A stretch of DNA of 64,000 nt, taken from contig OZ038530.1 of the NCBI GenBank assembly GCA_964036665.1, positions 14,851,001 to 14,915,000 on the forward strand, in the 5' to 3' direction. The notes under the pieces were generated by a model. That model was given only the letters and a program-made list of their open reading frames with translations, had not been told where the DNA came from and did no database searches. The position numbers and the translations under genes are program-made. Shown piece by piece: positions 1 to 13,558 of the stretch (position 1 is its first letter; every line of letters begins with the position of its first letter). The DNA comes from Gordius sp. MW1 (Eukaryota; Nematomorpha; Gordioida; Gordea; Gordiidae).

Positions 1-185
1 GTGCGTGACATTCGGAAAATGGAAAGTGAGCCCATAAATTTTTCTCTTTTTTTTTTTTTTATTGATAATGGTCGCTGGACGACCGAAATATCTAAACCCA
101 TTTCCACCCTCGCATTTTATCAATCCTAAACTACCATTATTGGAAACTAACTTTATAAACTTAATAGGTTTTCATGATATTTTAG

Positions 186-671
186 GTATGATTGCCACAC
201 GGAACGGCAAACGTTAGTAGGCGTGGAATTCAAATCTTTCTGTCAAACGTGAAAGTTAGAACGTGTGTTAATTTTCCCATCCAAGTTCCAATGGTCAAAT
301 TGAGCGGGTGTGCATTGTTAAAAAGTGGGCCATGGTGTTTGATTAACTAAACGTACAAAGCGGCACGTCATTATTTCCAAAATGTCTACATAGGAATGGA
401 ATTTTTGACTCTTGCATTTAAACGAAATATAATGTAGATGTGATGTAAAAAATAGCAGTGCCCTATTTGGTCGTTATTGCGGGTAGCAAAATTAATTAAG
501 AAGTGCGCATGTTGCATACTGATCTTAAAATACGCCGTTGCGAGCCAATGCCCTATCCTTTTAACGTTATATTATAGGTTCAGTTTAATTGGTAGCGAAG
601 GTGGCAAGTCCGTTCAATTTTTTCCTCATCTGGGCCAATCTGACCAAATTTCATTGCTACACGACCCTTAA
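186..671 (+). CDS. Possible 3' exons of an unrecognised gene
   Basis: Three open stretches follow AG acceptors: 186-248, 286-316 and 578-671. The first two join in frame through GT donors. The last encodes about 30 residues containing GSEGGKSVQFFPHLGQ and ends in TAA. I could not find an in-frame junction between the second and third piece and do not recognise the protein. It could be the tail of a gene that starts left of the window, or chance open frames in AT-rich DNA. Confidence 0.2.
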
Positions 672-2068
672 AAAAACTGGGTCCCCAACCGTATGAGAAA
701 ACGTATAACTGTAAAGGCTTTAGGAAGATTGTGCGGAGTTTGTAAGCGGTGGCATCTATTCCCTAAATGCGAATCTCAGCTAGATTCAGTCGTACAATGA
801 ATGATTTTCTAAATAGTATCTATGATGAGAATAGTCAGTACACCTACTCTACCACCATTTCATCTGATTCTCACTGCAACTCGTTTTTAATATTCATCTA
901 ATTTAATCAATTGCACTCATCGTTACTTGGATAACTTAAAACTTTTAATATTGATATTTTGCGAGAATATGGCTACTTAAAAGCTGTGAATATTCAAAAA
1001 ATTTAAAGCACAACTTAAGTATATACCTGCATTTTTGGTTGTCGTTAGCAATGGTTTATAGTCTCTTTGATTTAAAAATGAATCTACTTTTAAAACAAAT
1101 TATGATTTGACATGATTTAAAAAATTTAAAGAAAACGTAATTTAGAAACTAACATAGTGGGTGGTTAAATTCATCAACACATTTACCTTTTATACCACCT
1201 CCATTTAAAAATGTCCAATCCCTCCCGCGTTTTAAGCATTTAATTTAAATACGCGTCTCATGTAGTAAATTTAGGTATTATTAAAAGTTCCTAAATCCTG
1301 TTTTTAACTACGATTATACCAGGTTTGGCTAAAGGGCCACGACATAGACTTTTCGGATGTAATTTAAGAGCATGAAATATAACTTTTAGGTATTAGTAGT
1401 ATAGCAACTTGTTGGATTTCGCCAAATGCTATTAACTACATTTCATGATATAAATTCTGTTTTTCCATTGTCAAAAATGTCAGTGTTTATCATTTTAAGT
1501 CAGGGAACTTTCGGTTTTTATTCTTAGTTATTTCGCTGAAATCAAATCATTCCTGCAAGTTGAAATACTTTTCACACGCATTTGACTTAAATTAATAGCT
1601 TTTGATTTTATAATATCAACTACGACCTTGAGATTTTTGCCGTTGTTATTCCCAGTATTTCAACATGCCGAGATTAAGCTTTTAAAATTGTTAAACAAAT
1701 GTTTCTCATGCACGTTTTCTAATTAAAACACTTTGATAGTCTAAACCTTACATGTCGTACACTAAATCTATTCAAATTACACAACAGGGAAGAATGATTA
1801 CCATTGGCAAGTAAATAAACGACTCTAACCGTAACTTAACTATCCTTGACTAGCTTTGGCATTGACTTTTCATCCCTCCCATCTCCCCCCCCCTTCTCAT
1901 CATCTGATTTGTGCACTCAGAAAATTAGATAAATGTGAAAATGTTTCATAGAGGGATGACTCTAATTATTTTTTTAGCGCAATAAGACACAAACGCTGTC
2001 TTAGCTAATTATATCGTCAGTATTTAATCTTATAGTTTGAAATCTTAAATCTAGCTATAAAAAATTTT
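672..2068. other. No gene recognised
   Basis: AT-rich sequence between a doubtful upstream exon and the first HAL exon. I see no long open frame, no clear repeat and no transposon end. It must contain the HAL promoter, but no specific element can be supported. Confidence 0.5.
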
Positions 2069-5000
2069 ATGAATCACGTTGAATTATTGGAAAATTCAGT
2101 TGTGAACCCCGAGATTCATTCCATCAATGATCACGAGAAAGAGGTAAATTAAGGTATTATACAAAATTGTTGACAACAAACAACTTGAATTTATCGCACT
2201 TTATAAAAACCAAAACACTTATGTGTAGTTTTTAAGATCCTAACATTATTCGCCTTATTTTAACATTTGTTTGAAAAATTAAAGCACCTAAATTTTAAAT
2301 TTTGCTTTTAACATCGTATCTTAATAAATAATTAAAAATTATCTTTAAAATTAATGTTTTTATTAGTGTAAAACTGATATTTAATATTGTGCGTCCAACG
2401 TCAATCGCTTTAAATAAATAAATTTGACTTTATGGTGCAATAAATGTATCATCTTTATAAACAATTTTATTATGCATGCCATTTTAGTTTTATATATATT
2501 GTTAGATTTTGGTCGATGGTGATAGCTTAACTATTGAAGATCTCTACAAAATAGGTTACAATGACTATAAAATTCAGGTGAAAGAAAAGAATGTTTTTGA
2601 GCGTGTATTATTATCACTGTAAAATTTAGATTTTTAATAAAAACTAATTATTTTTCTTTAATATAGCTAACAGCCCTTTCCGAGATTAAAGTAAGAAAGG
2701 CACGAGATTTAGTCGAAAAAAATATTAAGGAGAATAAAGGTACATTGTAAACCCATAAATACCTTACAATTGCTAATTATACCTAAAGTTGTGTATGGAG
2801 TTAATACTGGATTTGGAAAATTTGCGAACACTATCATTCCGCATGACAAAATAAAGTAAGATATTTTAACTATGATAAAATGCATGGGCGGAGCCAGGTT
2901 TTGGATTAGGGGGGGGGGGCAAAACGTTTAAAAGTTTAATTAGGGAGGGGCGAAACATAAATTTTTTTAATTTTTAAGGGTTTTTGCATTGAATTAATTT
3001 TTTTTGCGTCACCCCCCTGGCTATGACCATGATAAAATTTATAAATAAATCTATTAAAATTTAATTGTTAAAGAGTAGGAGGATATAAACATAAAAGAAC
3101 GAACAGACGAGCATGTTAAATTTAGTCCTAAATTCTTTTTTTAATTTACAAAGAATGAGTTAAAAGTAGATGTTTTACATCACAGATATTCTCCGAAGGG
3201 CGGGGTTTTTAAAATCTTATAAAAACAAGGTGACAAGGGAATATTGATCTCTAAGTAAAGTTGTAGGCTTGATTACCTGGCGCGGATGTAATAAACATGC
3301 ATTTTGGAATATTTCTGTTTAAAGTCATCTATGTTTTTTTTAATTCGTCAGAATAAAATTTTATAGAGTAAGCTTATAATTTAGTAAACATCAATTGTAT
3401 ATAAAATTAAGCTTGCAAATTTCTAATGTCTTGAACATTGAATTATTTATGGTGTATTATGTTAAAAAATGTTATAAGTAATTATTTTAATTTTTTAAAT
3501 TAGAATTCTACAACGCAACATTATCCGCTCTCATTCCGTTGGTAAAACACATTTTTTAGCTAATAAATATATTCTTTAATCAATCATTGCTTGAATAAAC
3601 CCAATGTTAAGTATGGGCTTTTATATTTATACGGGCTTAGTCAGGGAAAGGTAGGGTGGGACGGCTCTTCCCTTCTAACAAATTAAATTTAAAAAATTTA
3701 TCCTCTCTTGATGATCTTAATTGCGAGTTTTTTGGATCTCTTTTTTTAATCCAAATATTGGCTACGCACAATAACGCATCAAAACTTTGAGATGATTATG
3801 GGTCTTGACAAAATTAAAAGTTAAGCCTGTAGCCGTCAAAATAAGATTCTGTCATATCACTGTGTTCTTTAAAAAATGTAGAGATCGCTTTCACAATAAT
3901 AGGTGTGGGTGACCCATTAACTTTACCGCACGTCAGGATGCTTTTTGCCTTGCGGATCAATGTGTTGGCTAAAGGTTATAGTGGAATCTCCTTGGAAACG
4001 TTACAAAAGTACACGGATGGATTTAATAGTACAAAACATTAAAAATATATTAAAAATATTATTACTTATATCCTATAAGCCTGAATAGTCAGGGTTAGGA
4101 CATATAGATTACTGATTCTAATTTCGTTCAAACATCGTTTTTAATTTAGACTCGGATTCTTAGCTTATTTCGTAAAAATAATACCTCTGTTTTCTAACTG
4201 TGTGAAATAAATATCTTTTAAATGATTTTCCAAACGAATAAACGGGAAAATTAAAAACTGTTTATAAACTTTTTTTTACATAATTGAATACTTCGATAGC
4301 TAAAATTAAAAACTCGGGCCTTCGGCCCTCGTGGGAAGGGGGAGAAGGGAAGGGAAGAGGGGAAGGGAAGGGGGGACGACTCATCTGTACTTCGTATATA
4401 TGTATCATATTTGCTATGCAATTTATGGGTGAGAAAGGTGGGAAGGGGCGAGAATGCCTACAGGGGGGTATTAAATGCCTAATGATTAATTAATTATTTA
4501 CACAAATTTTCCATTATAGGCAAAATGTAAGGCAAGGGTTAGGGTTAGATTTAGTGTTTGCATCTAGTTGCGTATTACATTAGTTTTTATGGCCTTTAGT
4601 GATTATGGGTCTAACAAACATTATATTATAAAACAACACAATGTTAAGAATTTGCAGAATAGTTGGGAGAAATTTTTTGTTGAATTTGAACAATTTTTAA
4701 TTAAAAAAATCAAAAATTTGGCCAATGGTCACTTTTTCTCTATTGGTCAGTACCAACAGATACTCTATAAGTCAATGATAGCCAAAAAAAACGAAAAAAA
4801 AAATTTTGATGCTCACTTTGGCCAATGGTCATTTTTTTCCATTGGTCAGCAGCCAGCACACGGTAAAAGTGGATATACATTCATAAGAGTAAAAAAAACG
4901 AAAAAAAAATTTTCGAATCACATTTTGGCCAATGGTCATTTTTTTCCATTGGTCAGCAGCCAGGACACGGTAAAAGCGGATATAAATTCATAATAGTCAA

Positions 5001-8000
5001 AAAAAAACGAAGAAAAAGTTTTCGAATCACATTTTGGCCAATGGTCATTTTATTCCATTGGTCAGCAGCCAGCGGACGGCCAAAAAGTCATAATAGCAAT
5101 GGTAGGAACAGGAACAATCATAATAGTAAAAAAAAACGAAAAAAATAATTTCGATTCACATTTTGGCCAATGGTCATTTTTTCCATCGGTCAGGAGCCAG
5201 CGGACGGCCAAAAAGTCATAATAGCAATGGTAGTAACAGGAACAATCATAATAGTCAAAAAAAAAACGAAAAAATAAACTCGGATTCACATTTTGGCCAA
5301 TGGTCATTTTTTTCATTGGTCAGCAGCCAACGGACGGCCAAAAAGTCTTATTATCAATGATAGTAACAAGAACAATCATAAGAGTCAAAATAACTCCGGG
5401 ATTCTAACCCAAAAACTAGTTAAATTGCATAGCAATTAGAAGTAAACAACTTTTATTTATGTTTATTATATAACATTGGTCAGCAGCCAGCGGACGGCCA
5501 AAAAGTCATAATAGCAATGGTAGAAACAGGAACAATCATAATAGTCAAAAAAAAACGAAAAAAATAATTTCGATTCACATTTTGGCCAATGGTCATTTTT
5601 TTCATTGGTCAGCAGCCAGCGGACGGCCAAAAATTCTTATTATCAATGATAGTAACAAGAACAATCATAAGAGTCAAAAAAACTCCGGGATTCTAACCCC
5701 AAAACTAGTTAAATTGCATAGCAATTAAAAGTAAACAACTTTTATTAATTGCTATGCAATTTATGGGCTCGTTTTTGGTTGTCCGTTGTCCGTCCGTTGT
5801 CCTCCCTATCTATTTGCATTGGGTATATTAGGTTATCGCTTTTTAATTGCTATGCATGAGAAAGAGGTGCCCCACCCCTCATCTCTATCTCATGCATAAG
5901 AGGTGCCCCACCCCTCATCTCTCTCTCCCCCTCGGTGTGTTATATATAAGATTTGTTAAATTATCTATTATATAATAAACATAAATAAAAGTTGTTTACT
6001 TTTAATTGCTATGCAATTTAACTAGTTATATAATAAACATAAATAAAAGTTGTTTACTTTTAATTGCTATGCAATTTAACTAGTTTTTGTTATATAATAA
6101 ACATAGATAAAAGTTGTTTACTTTTAATGCTATGCAATTTAACTAGTTATATAATAAACATAAATAAAAGTTGTTTACTTTTAATTGCTATGCAATTTAA
6201 CTAGTTTTGGGGTTAGAATCCCGGAGTTTTTTTGACTCTTATGATTGTTCTTGTTACTATCATTGATAATAAGAATTTTTGGCCGTCCGCTGGCTGCTGA
6301 CCAATGAAAAAAATGACCATTGGCCAAAATGTGAATCGAAATTATTTTTTTCGGTTTTTTTGATTATTATGATTGTTCCTGTTTCTACCATTGCTATTAT
6401 GACTTTTTGGCCGTCCGCTGGCTGCTGACCAATGTTATATAATAAACATAAATAAAAGTTGTTTACTTCTAATTGCTATGCAATTTAACTAGTTTTTGGG
6501 TTAGAATCCCGGAGTTTTTTTGACTCTTCTGATTGTTCTTGTTACTATCATTGATAATAAGACTTTTTGGCCGTCCGTTGGCTGCTGACCAATGAAAAAA
6601 ATGACCATTGGCCAAAATGTGAATCGAAATTATTTTTTTCGTTTTTTTGACTATTATGATTGTTCCTGTTACTACCATTGCTATTATGACTTTTTAGCCG
6701 TCCGCTGGCTCCTGACCGATGGAAAAAATGACCATTGGCCAAAATGTGAATCGAAATTATTTTTTTCGTTTTTTTTTGACTATTATGATTGTTCATGTTA
6801 CTACCATTGCTATTATGATTTTTGGCCGTCCGCTGGCTGCTGACCAATGGAATAAAATGACCATTGGCCAAAATGTGATTCGAAAACTTTTTTTTCGTTT
6901 TTTTTTGACTATTATGAATTTATATCCACTTTTACCGTGTCCTGGCTGCTGATCAATGGAAAAAAATGACCATTGGCCAAAATGTGATTCGAAAACTTTT
7001 TTTTCGTTTTTTTTACTCTTATGAATTTATATCCACTTTTACCGTGTGCTGGCTGCTGACCAATGGAAAAAAATGACCATTGGCCAAAGTGAGCATCAAA
7101 ATTTTTTTTTCCGTTTTTTTTGGCTATCATTGACTTATAGAGTATCTGTTGGTACTGACCAATAGAGAAAAAGTGACCATTGGCCAAATTTTTGATTTTT
7201 TTAATTAAAAATTGTTCAAATTCAACAAAAAATTTCTCCCAACAATTCTGCAAATTCTTAACATTGTGTTGTTTTATAATATAATGTTTGTTAGACCCAT
7301 AATCACTAAAGGCCATATAAACTAATGTAATACGCAACTAGAAGCAAACACTAAATCAAACCCTAACCCTTGCCTATATTACATTTTGCCTATATTACAT
7401 TTTGCCTATAATGGAAAATTTGTATAAATAATTAATTAATCATTAGGCATTTAATACCCCCCTATAGGCATTCTCGCCCCTTCCCACCTTTCTCGCCCAT
7501 AAATTGCATAGCAAATATGATGCATTTATACGAAGTACAGATGAGTCGTCCCCCCTTCCCTTCCCCTCTTCCCTTCCCCTCTTCCCTTCCCTTCTCCCCC
7601 TTCCCACGAGGGCCGAAGGCCCGAGTTTTATGTTTATTATATAACTAGTTAAATTGCATAGCACTAAAAGTAAACAACTTTTATCTATGTTTATTATATA
7701 ACAAAAACTAGTTAAATTGCATAGCAAATAAAAGTAAACAACTTTTTATTATATAACTAATTAAATTGCATAGCAATTAAGAGTAACCAACTTTTATTTA
7801 TGTTTATATAATAGATAATTTAACAAATCTTATATATAACACACCGAGGGAGATAGAGATGAGGGGTGGGGCACCTCTTATGCATAGCAATTAAAAATAA
7901 CACAGCGAGGGAGATAGAGATGAGGGGTGGGCACCTCTTTCTCATGCATTAATTTAAAAAAGCGATAACCTAATATACCCAATGCAAATAGATAGGGAGG

Positions 8001-11000
8001 GTAACGGACGGACGGACAGACAACGGACAACAAAAAACGAGCCCATAAATTGCATAGCAATAGTTATGAAACTAATATATATGCTAGTGCATGGGCGTAG
8101 CCAAAGGGGGGCAGAGAGGGGGGGGGGCTGCCCCCTCTAAATCCAAAAAACTGTTGAAGTTTTCTAAGATGTCTAAAATTTAAAAAAAAAGTTCATATTG
8201 CCCCTCCCCCCCTCTAATTTCAATGCCGGCTACGCCCATGTGATAGTGCTTGAGTGATTAGAAATTATTTTTAGTAAAATGACAATGGCATTCAATATAT
8301 ATTTATATAAATTCTAGCCTAATTTATGCTAGAAAGGATATACCCTTATATACCCGAGCAAGGAACCGTGGGCGCTAGTGGTGACTTGTGCCCTCTTGCT
8401 CACCTAGCGCTTGGATTGATAGGAGAAGGGCTCGTATGGGATTCTGATGGCAATAATTGGGCCAATTCACAACAAGTAAAATTGTAAAATTGTAACTACC
8501 ATTTTTATTAAAGGGGACCGGAGGTTTCCTTCCACTCTTGATAGTCCTAAAAATTTGCTAAATAATACTGCTTTATATATATATCTATATTTATCTCTCG
8601 AACAAAGAAAATCCAAGCCCGACTCGGTGATCATCTTTAATTTACTTTAATTTCCATTTTGGAGTATATATTTCGATGGACATTGTTGTAAAATAATAAA
8701 TAATTGAAAATATAGGAATGGAATTTAATTTATTAACCCCAGTAGTAGATTACTTTTTATTTGCAAAATTTCAGAGATTTATTAAAAAATCTTTGATAGA
8801 GGGGGTGTCTTAGTTAAACTCAAAATTATTACAAGTTTGATGAACTATCAATCCAGAATTTTAGTAAAAATTTAATAAAGTCAAAGTATAATTTCTTACT
8901 TTTACCACAAGTATATTGAATGTATTTATGTACTATCAATTAACTTTTGATTTACATTACGTAGGTTTTAGGGAAAAAGGGATACGAACCTATCGAATTG
9001 ATGCCCAAAGAAGTAATTATAATTTAAAATATATCGCATGTTTCAAATTTGTACATTCTCACTTGAGATTTAGGGAATCGCCTTGGTTAATGGTACGTGC
9101 TTCATTTCGGCCCTAGGTTGCGAAGGTAAATATGAGGGTCACTAGTTTGACTTTAACCCGAAAAAAAGTGAACATAATTCAGTTTAATATTTTTGCTTTA
9201 ACATAGATAATCGAATTGTTTTAGTTATATAATGAAATTTTTTTTATTATTAATTTAGCCATATATAGGGCTGAAAGACTGGCACTGCTGGGGACTATTA
9301 TATCTGCGATATCGTTGGAAGCTCTTAAAGGATCCTGCAAAGCATTCAAAAAAAGTAGGCCACAGCAAAATTTGTCTATGTATATTAATTGATTTTAACT
9401 GAATTTATGTTAATGTGCTCAGATATCCAAAATGTACGTCCACACAAAGGACAAGGCTACGTTGCGAGCATTTTGAGATCTTTAATAAATTCGGAATTAT
9501 ACCCTTCCGAAATCGGCAGTACAATTTCTTAATATTTATATCGTAAATGAAATGTTGTAATTTTAATGACTTAATAATCTTCAATCTTAATACGATATTA
9601 ACATTATAGTAAGCCATAAAGACTGCAAAAAAGTACAGGACTCTTACACGATACGATGCATCCCACAAGTATAAAATTTTAGAATCTGCAGTTAATTCCT
9701 TGTTTTTTGGGGTTGGGGGGAATAGTAAAGTAAGAAAATGATTTAGGGTTGAGCAAATTTATATTTTTTGCAATTTTTGATCAAAATTATATTTTTAGCA
9801 ATAAAAAAATCTATGTAGCGAAAGTTGACTCCTCCTAGCCAATTATATGTCTGATCGGCACATATAATAAAGTCGTTACTACTTAACGCATAATTTTTTT
9901 AGGCTGGATCCTTTATAAAATAAAAAGTATATTTTGATAATATTGTAACTTACTAGGTCCATGGAATTGTATTTGATACGATATCATTCGTTAAAGATTT
10001 AATGACAATCGAAATTAACAGTGCCACCGATAATCCAGTAAATTTCCTTACTTTTACATGTATATTTTGTTCTTATATACAAATTTAGTTATATTAACGG
10101 AATTTTTATATCTATACAAGGAAATTTGTTCTAAAAGGTATTTAAAACTCAATACTCTATGTTAATCATTAATAAATTGCTGGTTGTAATTTATTATAAA
10201 TCCTTATTTAGCTCGTTTTCGCGGATACGGAAGAAATTTTGTCCGGAGGAAATTTTCATGGCGAATACCCAGCTAAGGTAAAAATATTGATAATATAAGC
10301 TTGTTAGGCCTGGGCTTTGCAGCAAAAATTTTTATTATCAAAATTTTATGCTAAAATATATAAAACCTATTATTTTTTACGGAAATTATGAACAAGAAAT
10401 CTGAACTTTTAGATATATTGTATAGAAGGGCAAAGCAGGCTGGCCAAAAATCTGATTAGGGCGAGTAAAAAAGTTAAGGTTGCTTTTATAATATGCGCGA
10501 TGCGAAAATTTGAAATATGAATCAATAAAATGTGGAAGAAATAGTGCCCATATTTGGTTTTTCTCATAATTGACTTAATTGCACAAATTTTAACATAATT
10601 TATTATTTTATTAAATAAATACTAAGCATTAATTATTTTTAAAAAATACAAATTTTGTGAAAAAGAAAGAATGAAATATATATTAGCTCCTACAATTTGT
10701 AATTTCTGCTCAAATTTTGGCTTCGCATGGCGCTCATTATGAATGCAGCCCAAGTCAAAAACTGGTTGAAGCATTTAAGCCTCAAAATTGACATAAGCCG
10801 ACATTCATGGTGTTTTCACCAAATCTTGATCTGAAAGAGCTTTTTCAATTAAAGCGAACTTCCTTACAAATTTAGAGACCCCGTAACTCGATTTGAATAA
10901 AAATTTAAACCAAACCCGCTCCAAAGAGGTATTAATTCTTGATGGTGAGATATGTAAAACCTAAAAGCATTAATTAGCCAAATTTGATAAACAATCTTCT

Positions 11001-13449
11001 ATCGAACATCTGAAAAATGAATGTGAAGTTTTTTATATATAAATTCGAACCACAGCATATTTTTTTTGATTATTTACCCAAGCTTGACCCTATTTTAATC
11101 ATCGTGGGTTTTGGGTGACGCCTGTAGAACTATCTCGAATCGCTCTCATTCAGTATTAAATACCCACAGATTGCAAATTTCCCTAAGAAATAACCAATAT
11201 ATTTGAGGAAAAAAACTTAGTCTAAGATTTTTGGAGATAAAATCTGAATGCATGAATGGCTCATATTTCCTTGATACTTAAAAATCAAATGAATTAATTT
11301 CTAGTTGCTTTTGAAAATCGAATTTTCTTTCGTCATTACGTTCTTGCTCCGTCCATATAATGCTTAAATTTTTTTTAAATGCTTTACACAAAGTTTGCAT
11401 TAGACGACAGGTCTAAAAGAATTAAATTCTTTATCTCTTTTCACAAATTTATGATTTCTTCATTATAATCACTAGACTCTTTTCCCATAATAGGCTCTCG
11501 ATTACTTGGCTATCGCCATCCATGAAATGTCGAGCATCAGCGAACGTAGGATAGAACGCTTAGTTAATACAGGTACAATTTTATGTGAATTCATCATAAA
11601 ATTATTTTTCAAACACGAAAATAACTTTCATAACGATATAATTAGCAAAGAGTGCAATGTGTAATTTTAAAAATGTATAATTTAAATATTTATAGATTTA
11701 AGCCATTTGCCCCCTTTTCTAATTGAAGAGGGTGGTCTCAATAGTGGATTCATGATGGCACATGTGACCGCCGCTTCGCTAGGTATAATGAAAGTTTAAA
11801 TCTATGCCATATTACAATTTATACATCAAGTTGGTAATATTTATAGTTACCAAATTTCTTATTAATTATTTTAAAAAAAAAATATCACGATTTCCTATTT
11901 AAATAACGTTTAAATATAAAGACAATAAATGCATAATTGAAAAGAATTTAATTATAACTTTAGATTTATGTGCTCATTTAATTACTATTGAATGAAAAAG
12001 ATTTTGTAAACGGAAATAAATTGTGAAAATAGATATTTTGCCATACCTTTATAAAGCCACTTTCCTATGAATTTAATAAACTTAGGTAACCTTTCTATTT
12101 TACAATAATAAAGAACGTTATTAATAAGATAAACTGGGTTTCTAAGCTATTAAAATTAGTAATAAATAACTCATGAATTTAAATGGATATTAGTTTCGGA
12201 AAACAAGGTGTTGTGTCATCCGTCCTCCGTCGACTCCCTCCCAACCAGTGCCTCTAAAGAAGATCACGTTTCGATGGGCGGGTTCGCGGCCAGGAAGGCT
12301 CTTAAAATTGTTGCAAACGTCGAATATGGTACTTCCAGGCTATAAATTATATAAATTGCGAAATGGTCTCAAATATAATTTTAGATGCCATACGCCGTCC
12401 CCCTCCCAAAATTGTTATAAATTTGCTTAAAATGACAAAAAAATTCATATCCCCTGCTTCCTATATTAAATTAGCTTAGGGGCTATAATTTCGAAAAATC
12501 AAATTTTACTTCTCAGGAATATTTGGACATATATGCCCCCGATTTAGCCCTCGCACCCATTTAAAGTGTACTTTACAAGTTTGATGTACTCAAGATCAGA
12601 TATATTATTTTTCATTAAATTTTGCTAAATAAATAAAGGTAACACTTTTATTTAAACTCCGACATCGTAAGTAGACAAAATTAATTGTAATAATAACTAA
12701 TAGCCCGTATAAATAACATATTAACTTGTAATATATTCTATTATTTAAGGGACACTAATTGTCTTAATAATTCGATGTTTATCTTGTTTATTAGTATTGG
12801 CCATCGAATTATTGGCAAGTTGTCAGGCGCTAGAATTTTTAAGACCGTTGACCACGACCGAGCCCTTGGAAGCTGTTCATAAATTGATTAGACTCCACGT
12901 TCCGTAAGTTTGCAATAGTGTAATAAAATTAAATATCAACTATAATATAATCAAATCTAAAAAGCCACATAAAAAATAACTTAAAATTTTATTGAAATCG
13001 CAGACTGTGTAATTATAAGGAGTCAGTGACTTAAAACAGTATGTACCCTAGAAACTTGAAAATTTCAACAGGTACATAATATAAATAAAAAATCCTCATT
13101 AATAATAATAAGATCATAATTAAATGAAAGTTGTTGAAATTATTGCACCAAATAGCCCCGTTAGACAATAAACCATTATAGTGGCAAACTAATGAATCAC
13201 TAATCAAAGAAATCGATTAAATTTTGATAATAATTATTATTTTGCCATTTTTACGCAGAAAACTGACGGAAGATCGCTCAATGTGGAATGACATAAATGT
13301 AGTCAAAAAATTAATGGCCGATGGAAGCGTAATTTTAAAGGCAATCGATTAATGTTTTTTTTTAGATATTAGACGTCGTTAAACCGTATCTCAATTCAGA
13401 AAATAATTCGGCCTACAAACAGGAGGACACGCGGCAAAATGGTTTATAA
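2069..13449 (+). CDS. HAL: Histidine ammonia-lyase, 20 exons
   Basis: This enzyme removes ammonia from L-histidine to give urocanate, the first step of histidine breakdown. Exons: 2069-2143, 2506-2577, 2667-2739, 2789-2855, 3504-3541, 3903-4028, 8333-8475, 8965-9012, 9074-9125, 9259-9354, 9423-9518, 9610-9668, 9957-10037, 10212-10277, 11494-11572, 11696-11782, 12194-12328, 12795-12903, 13259-13328, 13366-13449. All introns are GT-AG and phases agree, giving about 551 residues. Family marks are [11 protein letters not shown] (about 98), the MIO cofactor triad Ala165-Ser166-Gly167 in [27 protein letters not shown], and [12 protein letters not shown] followed by EDHVSMGG. The protein lacks the N-terminal extension of vertebrate HAL, so an upstream exon is possible. 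Residue 170 is Cys, giving GDLCPL where GDLAPL is usual. Intron 6 (4.3 kb) hosts a palindromic repeat array; the other introns are mostly 49 bp to 1.2 kb. Confidence 0.95.
2883..3031. mobile_element. hAT MITE, family CATGGGCGTAGCC
   Basis: A short noncoding element in HAL intron 4. It begins CATGGGCGGAGCCAGG and ends CCTGGCTATGACCATG, with a poly-G run near the left end. The flanks ataaaatg (2875-2882) and ataaaatt (3032-3039) match in 7 of 8 positions, as expected for a hAT target duplication. Other copies are at 8090-8240, 40304-40469 and 41408-41831. Confidence 0.8.
4284..8060. repeat. 3.8 kb palindromic tandem-repeat array in HAL intron 6
   Basis: The array has two inverted arms, about 4310-5750 and 6195-7624, meeting in a spacer near 5.75-6.2 kb. 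Each arm carries seven copies of a 100-130 bp unit containing TTGGCCAATGGTCA and TTGGTCAGCAGCCAGCGGAC. Copies of the core sit near 4718, 4830, 4926, 5036, 5164, 5297 and 5582, mirrored near 6313, 6600, 6728, 6859, 6966, 7075 and 7172. The outer edges share a GGGCCTTCGGCCC hairpin next to a purine-rich GGGAAGGG tract. The spacer and the right flank repeat a motif built on AATTGCATAGCAATT. Open frames here are repeat translations, not genes. Diverged units occur again at about 51.87-53.16 kb, so this is a genome-wide family. Confidence 0.9.
8090..8240. mobile_element. hAT MITE, family CATGGGCGTAGCC
   Basis: Begins CATGGGCGTAGCC and ends GGCTACGCCCATG, a perfect 13-bp inverted repeat. Runs of G and C lie just inside each end. 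The flanks tgctagtg and tgatagtg match in 7 of 8 positions. It sits in HAL intron 6, just right of the palindromic array. Confidence 0.85.
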
Positions 13450-13558
13450 TTTGCTAAAACAAACGCGTTCATAACAATTTACGACATTTAGTGCGCTGAG
13501 ATAATTGAGATCGAAAAATGAAATATAAAAATGTGAAAATATTATTTTCGCAAACGTT
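13450..13558. other. Convergent intergenic gap, HAL / ataxin-10
   Basis: Only 109 bp separate the HAL stop (+) from the ataxin-10 stop (-). The 3' untranslated regions must be very short or overlap. The stretch is AT-rich and contains no other feature I can support. Confidence 0.7.

Noticed and set aside
4620-5400. CRISPR-like array
   Set aside because: Units are adjacent 100-130 bp tandem repeats without unique spacers, in a eukaryotic intron.
4568-7337. Mirrored 141-aa open frames and several 60-110 aa frames
   Set aside because: They are translations of the palindromic tandem repeat, appear on both strands in mirrored form, and consist of repeated ANGHFF-like peptides.
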